Assembly: GCA_005883775.1 (NCBI GenBank) | Contig: VBEU01000031.1 | Location: 1-6,991 of the forward strand | Source of the DNA: Chloroflexota bacterium | GTDB lineage: Bacteria > Chloroflexota > Limnocylindria > P2-11E | Reading direction: 5' to 3' | Length of the DNA: 6,991 nt | Shown: in pieces, positions 1 through 5,228 of the stretch | Layout: the number at the start of each line of letters is the position of its first letter | How positions within the stretch are numbered: position 1 is the first letter of the stretch | Program-made: the position numbers and the translations under genes | The notes under the pieces: generated by a model | The model's input: only the letters and a program-made list of their open reading frames with translations | What the model was told of the DNA's origin: nothing | Databases searched by the model: none

Positions 1-2
1 TT

Positions 3-734
3 CGCGCGGAACATCTGCTCGCCCTTCTCATGCTCGATGTGGATCGCTTCAAGCTCTACAACGATCGCTACGGCCACGCAGTGGGGGACGAGGTCTTGAA
101 GGCCGTGGCCGCCGCGGTCAAGCAAGCCGTTCGTTTGTATGACGTGCCCACGCGGTACGGCGGCGACGAGTTCGCGATCATCCTGCCGGACGCCGACACC
201 GAGGCCGCGACGAGGGTCGCCGCGAGGATTCTCGAGAAGGCGACGGAGGCCACGCTGCCGCCCGAGCTCGTGGCGGCTCGCGAGCGCCTGCAGCTTTCGA
301 TCGGGATCGCGACGTTCCCGCGTCCGGCCGGTGATGCCGCGGCTCTCGTGGAATCGGCGGACGCCGCTATGTACCGCGCGAAGGAATCGGGTGGTGGCAT
401 CCGCGTGTGGGAGCACTCTCTCGGCGAGGGACCGCGCGGCGCGATCCGCTCGCGGGCGATGAGCCTTCCGGCCGCGCCGTATCTCGCGGACCCGGCGCGC
501 CTCGCGACCGCGGAGCTTCAGCGACACCTGCCACACGCGCTCGCGTCGGAGTGGAACGCCGTGGTCGTGGGTCACGAGGGTCAGGTGCTCACCGTGGCGC
601 TGCCGCAGCCGAACCCCGCCGCAGTGGACTCGATCTCGAAGGCGACCGGCTTCGCGGTGTATCCGGTGTTCAGCAATGCCGCGGATCTCGAAGCGACGCG
701 GCGCCGGCTCACCACCAACGGGGCCAAGTCCTAG
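3..734 (+). CDS. Diguanylate cyclase (GGDEF) with C-terminal GspE_N-like extension, 5' partial
   Basis: GGDEF enzymes condense two GTP molecules into the second messenger cyclic di-GMP. The frame is open from base 3, so the true start lies upstream; the ATG at 30 lies inside the domain (LALLMLDVDRF) and is not the start. Numbering from that ATG, the substrate/metal region DVDRFKLYND is at 3-12, GHAVGD at 15-20, the active-site GGDEF at 44-48 and SIGIATFP at 90-97. The inhibitory I-site RLYD is at 35-38, exactly five residues before GGDEF, so the enzyme should be active and product-inhibited. Residues about 150-228 form a separate segment (VVVGHEGQVLTVALPQPNP, then TGFAVYPVFSNAADLEATRRRL) that resembles the second half of the GspE/PilB N-terminal domain (T2SSE_N/MshEN family). 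The RLGxxL repeats that bind c-di-GMP in MshEN are not visible here. Any sensory N-terminal domain is outside the window. The gene converges on the response regulator gene and shares its CTAG stop. Confidence 0.93.
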   Translation, partial: RAEHLLALLMLDVDRFKLYNDRYGHAVGDEVLKAVAAAVKQAVRLYDVPTRYGGDEFAIILPDADTEAATRVAARILEKATEATLPPELVAARERLQLSIGIATFPRPAGDAAALVESADAAMYRAKESGGGIRVWEHSLGEGPRGAIRSRAMSLPAAPYLADPARLATAELQRHLPHALASEWNAVVVGHEGQVLTVALPQPNPAAVDSISKATGFAVYPVFSNAADLEATRRRLTTNGAKS

Positions 735-1453
735 CGGGGACGCGCCTCCTCGCGAGTGACGCCGCCCTCGGCGCCGCGGAAGAGGTAACCCACGCCCGGC
801 ACGGTCTGGATCACGTCGCGCGGCTTGCCATCCGCACCGAGCTTCCGCCGCAGGCGACTGACGTTCAGCTTGACGAGGTCGCCGCCAACATCGGCGTCGT
901 AGCCCCAGACACCCTCGAGTATTTCCTCCTGCGTGAGCACGCGGCCGGGGTTCGCCATGAAGTGACGCAGCAGCTTGAACTCGGTCGGTGAGAGGTGCAC
1001 AGGCACACCGTCCGCGCGCACCTGGTGTGTCGCCTCGTCCAGGATGAGGTCGCCGGTCTTGTAGATCGCCGGCGCCGGACGGCCGCGCGTCCGGACCGAG
1101 CGGCGGAGGATGGCCTTCACGCGGGCGACGAGCTCCTTCGGCCGGAACGGCTTGGTGATGTAGTCGTCGGCGCCGAGCTGGAGGCCACGCAGGATGTCGC
1201 TCTCGTCCTGGCGGGCGGAGAGCAGGAGCACGGCGACGTGCTCGTCGACGTGCCGGATGCGCTCCAGCACGACGAAGCCGGCGAGCTTGGGCAGGTTGAT
1301 ATCGAGGATCACGAGATCGGGCTTTTCGCGCCCGACGGCCTCGACAGCGGTCTCGCCGTCGTACGCGCGTGAAACGTCATATCCCTCACGACGAAGGGCG
1401 TACTCGAGAAGCTCCACGAGGTCGCGGTCGTCGTCGACAACCAGAAGCTTTAT
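731..1453 (-). CDS. OmpR/PhoB-family response regulator, probable ATA start
   Basis: This is a two-component response regulator: a receiver domain that is phosphorylated on aspartate and a winged-helix DNA-binding domain that would act on promoters. Counted from the ATA at 1453-1451 (240 residues), the acidic pocket is D7-D9 (LLVVDDDRD), the phospho-acceptor is D51 (PDLVILD), the switch residue is S79 (LLLSA) and the conserved lysine is K101 (TKPF). The winged helix spans about 120-227, with LSPTEFKLL, LNVSRLRRKLG and the wing motif GVGYLF. The first ATG/GTG/TTG codon in frame is GTG 1417-1415, which would remove strand beta-1 and the acidic pocket. An in-frame TGA at 1471-1469 rules out a start further upstream. 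The ATA overlaps the kinase TAA by one base (TAATA) and lies 10 bp after a GAGGAGG. CTG 1444-1442 is another possible start. As the last gene of the operon it is probably the partner of the adjacent kinase. Family is certain; start is uncertain. Confidence 0.93.
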   Translation of the reverse strand: MKLLVVDDDRDLVELLEYALRREGYDVSRAYDGETAVEAVGREKPDLVILDINLPKLAGFVVLERIRHVDEHVAVLLLSARQDESDILRGLQLGADDYITKPFRPKELVARVKAILRRSVRTRGRPAPAIYKTGDLILDEATHQVRADGVPVHLSPTEFKLLRHFMANPGRVLTQEEILEGVWGYDADVGGDLVKLNVSRLRRKLGADGKPRDVIQTVPGVGYLFRGAEGGVTREEARPR

Positions 1454-2547
1454 TAGTCCTCTGCCTCCTCAGCCAAGTGACGAGCTTTCGGGAGTGTGAA
1501 GTGTACTGATGTTCCATGTCCAGGGGTGCTCTCGATAGAGATGTCTCCACCCTGCGCGTGCACGATGGCGCGGCAGATCGAGAGCCCCAGGCCGAGCCCG
1601 CCCGCCTGCTCGCGGACGGTACGGGATCGGAAGAAGCGTTGGAAGAGGCGGTTCTGCTCGTCGAGGGGTATGCCGGGCCCCTCATCCGCGACCGTAATCC
1701 GCACGTAACCGTCAACGCTCTTCGCGCCGACCGTTACGCGAGTCCCCTCGGGGGCGTACTTGCTGGCGTTCGAGATGAGGTTGGCGAAGACCTGCGTCGT
1801 CCGGCGCTCATCGGCAACGACGCGGTCGGCGTCCGCGTCGAACGCCTTGACGAGCTCCTGTCCCTTCGACTCGAGCATGGGCTGGATGAACGCCATCGCC
1901 TCGGACAGCGAGTGCTTGAGGCTCGCGGCCTGAGCCCGCACCTGGAACGTGCCCGCCTCGATGCTGCCGGCGTCCATGAGGTTTTCGACAAGGTGCTCCA
2001 ATCGAAGGGCGCTCCGGCGGAGCGCTCCCGCGAGCAAGGCCAGCTCGTTGCGGGGCATGTTGAGCGCGTCGTCGACGACGAGGTCGAGCGAAGCGATGAG
2101 TCCAGAGATCGGCGTCCGCAGCTCGTGCGCGACCTCCATGAGGAACTCCTCTTTGAGCCGCAGGAGCTCCGCCTGTGCAGTGACGTCGCGGACGGTGTGA
2201 AGGGCGCGCCCACCGGGGAGGGGAGTCGAGACCATCTCGAGGACCCCCATCCGCTCCTCGCGCGGGAACCATGCGCGTCGCACGGTGTGGGCCTCGATCT
2301 CCTGGATGCGCGTCGCGCCGGAGACGAGCAGCAGCTCTTCGAACACGGCCCCGAGCAGCGAATCCTCGCCAAGGATGCGGAAGGCGGCGGGATTGGCGCT
2401 CACGACCAGACCCTCCTGGTCCGTCAGGACGATCCCGTCGCTGAGCGCGACGAAGGCCTCGGCGAAGGCCGCCTGGTCGAGGGCGGCATCTTCGCGCCGG
2501 CGCCCGGTGACCCGACGTCGTTCCGCGGCCGATGACTGATCGGTCAT
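1453..2547 (-). CDS. Soluble PAS-HisKA-HATPase_c sensor histidine kinase
   Basis: This is a sensor kinase that autophosphorylates a histidine and passes the phosphate to a response regulator, most likely the OmpR-type one encoded next. It has 364 residues with no hydrophobic segment long enough to span a membrane, so it should be cytoplasmic. In order: a charged N-terminus (1-25), a PAS domain (about 26-125, with ALSDGIVLTDQEGLVVSANP), and the HisKA dimerisation helix with the H-box FLMEVAHELRTP, where H141 is the phosphorylated histidine. The catalytic domain has the N-box NLISNASKYAP (N256, N260), the G1 box DEGPGI (288-293), the F box LFQRFFRS and the G2 box GGLGLGL (316-322). All catalytic elements are present. 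The start ATG overlaps the previous stop as ATGA, and no strong Shine-Dalgarno is seen, which points to translational coupling. Any PAS ligand cannot be predicted. Confidence 0.96.
   Translation of the reverse strand: MTDQSSAAERRRVTGRRREDAALDQAAFAEAFVALSDGIVLTDQEGLVVSANPAAFRILGEDSLLGAVFEELLLVSGATRIQEIEAHTVRRAWFPREERMGVLEMVSTPLPGGRALHTVRDVTAQAELLRLKEEFLMEVAHELRTPISGLIASLDLVVDDALNMPRNELALLAGALRRSALRLEHLVENLMDAGSIEAGTFQVRAQAASLKHSLSEAMAFIQPMLESKGQELVKAFDADADRVVADERRTTQVFANLISNASKYAPEGTRVTVGAKSVDGYVRITVADEGPGIPLDEQNRLFQRFFRSRTVREQAGGLGLGLSICRAIVHAQGGDISIESTPGHGTSVHFTLPKARHLAEEAED
1464..1470 (-). promoter_or_regulatory. Ribosome binding site for the response regulator
   Basis: GAGGAGG on the minus strand, inside the last codons of the upstream kinase. 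It lies 10 bases before the ATA at 1453-1451 and 46 bases before the first canonical in-frame start (GTG 1417). A strong Shine-Dalgarno sequence here supports initiation at the kinase stop codon. The caveat is that the bases also encode Glu-Glu, so purine richness is partly explained by coding. Confidence 0.5.
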
Positions 2548-3731
2548 GCGAAGGGGATCACGAGACGCACGCGAGTCCCCTGACCCGGGCTCGAGTCGAG
2601 GGAGAGCTGCGCGCCGATGAGACGCGCCGACTCGCGCATCTGAAGCAGCCCGAGGCTGCCGCGCGAGGCGTACCCCTGGAGCGTGCTCGCAACATCGAAC
2701 CCCTTCCCGTTGTCCTCGACCATCGCTATGACCGCACCCCCGTCCTCGTACACGTCGATCGAGACCTCCGCCGCGCGGCCGGTCTTGATCGCGTTGTTGG
2801 CGGCCTCGCGGATCACGGTGAACGCGCCCGCTTCGACCTCGGGGGCGAATCGCCGGTCCGCGTCGACACGCCGCGCGACGACGTGCGAACCATTCTGCCC
2901 GTTGATGCGCTCGGCCAGCGCCCGAGCGGCCGCACCGAGTCCGGCGTCCTCAAGAACGAGCGGCCGCAGCGCGAAGAGAATGTCGCGTAGACCCTTCTGA
3001 GATTCGAGAAGCCGCCCGCGGAGCTGCTCCAGGTCGGCCATCGCCGCCGGGACGTCCTGCTTGGCCCGGCGCTGCGCGAGCTCGATGCCCAGAGCCGCGT
3101 TGGCCAGTGTTTGCGCGACGCCGTCGTGGAGATCGCGGGCAAGCCGATGGCGTTCCTCCTCGGCCACCTTCACGACGCGGAGCCGCTCGGCCGCAAGGTC
3201 TTCGGAGAGCTGCACGTACTCGAGCGCAATGCCAGCAGAGGTCGCGAGCGAGACCGCGTACCGCTCGTCCTCCGAGCGAAACGGCCCATCCGCGTGGTTC
3301 ACCGCTTGGAGGACGCCCAAGCGCCTGCGGTCGCGCGAGTCGATCGGCACCACCAGGATGGAGCGCGTCCGGTAGCCGGTGCGAGCGTCCACGCTCGCGT
3401 CGAACCGCGGATCCCCATACGGCTCGTCTATACGAAGCAAGGTGCCCGTTCGGGCCACGTCGGCCGCGAGGCTCGTGCCGTCGAGCGGAAGGCGGATCTC
3501 GTTGATCTCGAGGACACTCTCGCCGCGCTCCCCGCCCTGGGTGAGCGCGCGCGACCAAAGCTCGTTCCGCGTCTGATCGACGACGTAGAGCGTCGCGCGG
3601 TCGGCTTCAAGCATGAAGGTCGCGGCGAGAGTGATGCGCAGGAGAACCTTCTCGACGTTGGCCTCGAGCGCGAGATCGCGCTGGAGCTCGAGCAGCGTCT
3701 CGAGCTGCTTGGCCTCGCTCAGCGGTGCCAT
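2544..3731 (-). CDS. Soluble GAF-HisKA_3 (NarL/DegS-class) histidine kinase
   Basis: This is a sensor kinase of the HisKA_3 class, which usually phosphorylates NarL/LuxR-type regulators. Counted from the ATG at 3731 (395 residues), a GAF domain occupies about 10-172. It ends in a stretch like the cyclic-nucleotide GAFs of phosphodiesterases: TGYRTRSILVVPI, then VNHADGPFRSEDER. The kinase part has the H-box RLARDLHDGVAQTLA (phosphorylated H202), the dimerisation helices to about 265, the N-box REAANNAIKTG (E309, N313), the G1 box DNGKGFD (340-346) and the G2 box GSLGL (358-362). The family's usual histidine after the N-box (NAxxH) is a threonine here. No membrane helix is present. The frame continues upstream to an ATG at 3860, but those 43 extra residues are arginine/serine-rich, match no domain and would overlap the divergent lipoprotein gene, so ATG 3731 is preferred; GTG 3776 is possible. 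No NarL-type regulator lies nearby. Confidence 0.94.
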   Translation of the reverse strand: MAPLSEAKQLETLLELQRDLALEANVEKVLLRITLAATFMLEADRATLYVVDQTRNELWSRALTQGGERGESVLEINEIRLPLDGTSLAADVARTGTLLRIDEPYGDPRFDASVDARTGYRTRSILVVPIDSRDRRRLGVLQAVNHADGPFRSEDERYAVSLATSAGIALEYVQLSEDLAAERLRVVKVAEEERHRLARDLHDGVAQTLANAALGIELAQRRAKQDVPAAMADLEQLRGRLLESQKGLRDILFALRPLVLEDAGLGAAARALAERINGQNGSHVVARRVDADRRFAPEVEAGAFTVIREAANNAIKTGRAAEVSIDVYEDGGAVIAMVEDNGKGFDVASTLQGYASRGSLGLLQMRESARLIGAQLSLDSSPGQGTRVRLVIPFA

Positions 3732-3786
3732 TCGCGCGGATTCTCGCCCAATTGGTCGTGTGCGGCGAGGGGTCACACTTTCGCGT
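3732..3786. promoter_or_regulatory. Divergent intergenic region with small repeats
   Basis: This 55-bp gap separates the kinase operon (leftward) from the lipoprotein gene (rightward), so promoters for both probably sit here or in the coding ends. I find no convincing -10/-35 pair on either strand. CGTGTGC occurs twice as a direct repeat (3757-3763 and 3784-3790). A CACAC at 3774-3778 forms an inverted repeat with GTGTG at 3785-3789 across a 6-base loop, and could also pair with the first copy. This could be an operator, but the repeats are short enough to arise by chance in GC-rich DNA. GAGGGG at 3767-3772 is the only Shine-Dalgarno-like element for the lipoprotein, about 14 bases before its GTG. 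Confidence 0.3.
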
Positions 3787-4236
3787 GTGCTCGCGCCCCG
3801 CGCCCTGATGGTCCTCGCCGCGGCGCTGCTCACGGCAAGTTGCTCATTGGAGTCCCTCATCCCGCGCCCAACTCCGACCGAGGCGCCATTCTGTGCGCCA
3901 CTCGACGATGTTCTGGGGAGCGTTCATCTCGATTACAGCGTCGCGCCGCCGACGCAACCGGACGTATCGGCGGCGGACGCCGAGCGCGTCGGCCGATCGA
4001 TGATGGGCGACCAGGGCACGACCTGCTCTGTGAGGCTCGCCAAGTACGACAATCTCGCCGACCATCGTCAGCTCGTGTGGGTCGTACATCTGGACGGCCT
4101 CGCGATCGAAGGTCTCGGCGGAGCGATGGTGTTCAACGGGACGCCACCGCCGCCTCATATCCTGCGTCGCGCACTGGCGATCGTTTCGACGGATGCACCG
4201 CCGAGACCACTCTTCAGCGTTGCGACCGGTCACTAA
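3787..4236 (+). CDS. Small predicted lipoprotein of unknown function
   Basis: A 149-residue protein (from GTG 3787) with a lipoprotein-type signal: arginine at position 5, the hydrophobic run ALMVLAAALL and the cleavage region LLTASC, with C19 as the lipidated cysteine. The -3 position is threonine rather than the usual leucine, so the lipobox is imperfect. The mature part begins with a Pro/Thr-rich linker (PRPTPTEAP) and holds two further cysteines (C36, C80) that could form a disulfide outside the cytoplasm. It then has a beta-rich segment (RQLVWVVHLDGLAI) and a final strand (RPLFSVATGH). That last pattern recalls small secreted proteins of GC-rich bacteria that end in a VDAxTG-type strand, but I do not recognise a named family. 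Other possible starts are GTG 3760 (giving an RR at the N-terminus) and ATG 3808, which would leave a very short n-region. It is divergent from the kinase operon and overlaps the RDD gene tail to tail by 23 bp. A role in sensing for the soluble kinases is possible but unsupported. Confidence 0.75.
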   Translation: MLAPRALMVLAAALLTASCSLESLIPRPTPTEAPFCAPLDDVLGSVHLDYSVAPPTQPDVSAADAERVGRSMMGDQGTTCSVRLAKYDNLADHRQLVWVVHLDGLAIEGLGGAMVFNGTPPPPHILRRALAIVSTDAPPRPLFSVATGH

Positions 4237-4684
4237 CGCGGGAGAGCCGCAATTGCTCGCCGATGGGCCTCGCCGTATCGGAGTCTCTGATCACTCGGGT
4301 CCGCGAGACACGGTCGTGGAAGTACCGGCCGTCAGTGGTAAGCAACACGCTGAGCTGGACTATCCCAAACAATCCCACGAAGAGAGCCGCCGCTCGGACC
4401 AGAGCCCGCCGAACACTGGGCTCGCGGCCGGCGTGAGTGACGAGTCGCAGACCGACCCGACGCATCCCAGGGGTCTGGCCATGTCCGATCCACGACCACA
4501 TCGATGCCCAAGAGAGCGTCCAGATGGCCGCGAAGACCACGACGGCCCACCAGACATCGAGATCGAGTGCGAACAGCACGATCCAAATGCCCAGGAGCAT
4601 GAGCGGCGTTACGAAAAGTCCGTCGATGGTGTACGCGCGATAACGCTCGCCAAATGTGGGTGGTTCCGTCCCGATCGAGGTCAA
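4214..4684 (-). CDS. RDD-family membrane protein
   Basis: A 156-residue integral membrane protein with RDD-domain features. The N-terminal motif is RYRAYTIDGLF (R16, D21), the central loop motif is GQTPGMRRVGLRLV (69-82) and the C-terminal HDRVSRTRVI is at 123-132. Three predicted helices lie at about 23-40, 44-66 and 97-116. RDD proteins are widespread and mostly uncharacterised; some have been implicated in ion transport, but no specific function can be given here. The start is TTG at 4684-4682, because there is no ATG, GTG or other TTG between it and an in-frame stop at 4720-4718, and a later start would cut the RDD motif. It begins four bases after the DUF3592-like gene stop, so the two are probably co-translated. 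Its 3' end overlaps the lipoprotein gene on the other strand by 23 bp. Confidence 0.88.
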   Translation of the reverse strand: MTSIGTEPPTFGERYRAYTIDGLFVTPLMLLGIWIVLFALDLDVWWAVVVFAAIWTLSWASMWSWIGHGQTPGMRRVGLRLVTHAGREPSVRRALVRAAALFVGLFGIVQLSVLLTTDGRYFHDRVSRTRVIRDSDTARPIGEQLRLSRVSDRSQR

Positions 4685-4688
4685 CGCG

Positions 4689-5207
4689 TTACGCCAGCCT
4701 TGCCGTGCGCACTGCTCTCACGAACGCCCGCCAGATACCGAACGATAGCCAGAGACTGCCCACGAAGAACGCCGGCAGAACGGCGGCGGCAAGCACGAGG
4801 AAACCGATCTCCTGACTCGAGCGCTTCTGGGGCTCAGAAAGAACGGCACGATCGGGTGCGTTGGGATCGTAGTACACGGTCACCGCCGTTCCGACTCGGA
4901 CATCGTCGAATGGCGGGTTTGGAGGGCCGATGAACGAATCGGCGACTTCGTAGGTGCGCCCGTCCACCTCGTAGGTCGCGCGGACGATGGCGTGATTTGT
5001 CGGTTCCTTCGCGCTCACCGTCGCCGACGTACTCCGCGCACGATCCGCGAAGCCACCCGCGATGTTCGTGCTCGCGATCAATCCAGCAACGATCGCGACG
5101 AGGGCCAGCCACAACAGCACCCACGGGAAAGAGCCGGGAAGTCGACGCGTCCGATCCGGCGAAAACGCGATCCCCATCCTGAAATCATGCTGCGGAGCCA
5201 GACTCAT
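4689..5207 (-). CDS. DUF3592-like two-helix membrane protein
   Basis: A 172-residue protein with a predicted helix at about 27-45, an extra-membrane segment of about 85 residues and a second helix at about 134-158. The loop carries the pattern typical of DUF3592 proteins: a beta segment RATYEVDGRTYEV (76-88), then VGTAVTVYYDPNAPDRAVL (105-123). The YDPxxP motif followed by a short hydrophobic end is the family hallmark. The function of this family is unknown. The start is ATG 5207; ATG 5177 (MGIAFSPDR) is an alternative, and neither has a strong Shine-Dalgarno. The gene begins 21 bases after the ligase stop and is followed at once by the RDD gene, so the two membrane proteins may work as a pair. 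There is no visible functional link to the ligase apart from shared transcription. Confidence 0.85.
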   Translation of the reverse strand: MSLAPQHDFRMGIAFSPDRTRRLPGSFPWVLLWLALVAIVAGLIASTNIAGGFADRARSTSATVSAKEPTNHAIVRATYEVDGRTYEVADSFIGPPNPPFDDVRVGTAVTVYYDPNAPDRAVLSEPQKRSSQEIGFLVLAAAVLPAFFVGSLWLSFGIWRAFVRAVRTARLA

Positions 5208-5228
5208 CCACGATCAGCGCGGTAGCGG

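Noticed and set aside
30..32. ATG at 30 as the start of the diguanylate cyclase
   Set aside because: The frame is open upstream and the preceding residues (HLLALL) belong to the strand before DVDRF, so the gene is cut by the window edge.
690..760. Intrinsic terminator between the cyclase and regulator genes
   Set aside because: There is no GC stem followed by a T-run on either strand; the GGCGCC-rich bases are coding sequence.
1415..1417. GTG 1417 as the natural start of the response regulator
   Set aside because: It would delete beta-1 and the Mg-binding acidic residues encoded in frame just upstream, which are intact and preceded by a good Shine-Dalgarno.
1516..2535. 339-codon open frame on the + strand opposite the PAS kinase
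   Set aside because: Antisense shadow of a well-conserved kinase; no domain or start signal is visible.
3752..3780. Sigma70-type promoter (TTGGTC, 17-base spacer, ACACTT) for the lipoprotein
   Set aside because: The -10 matches consensus poorly and such matches are expected by chance.
3732..3860. Extension of the GAF kinase to the ATG at 3860 (43 more residues)
   Set aside because: The extra residues are Arg/Ser/Ala-rich with no domain, would overlap the divergent lipoprotein start and signal peptide, and the GAF domain is complete from ATG 3731.
3111..4436. 441-codon open frame on the + strand
   Set aside because: It runs antisense across the kinase and through the lipoprotein and RDD genes in another frame. 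Its composition is Arg/Ala-rich and no domain is recognisable, as expected for a GC-rich shadow frame.
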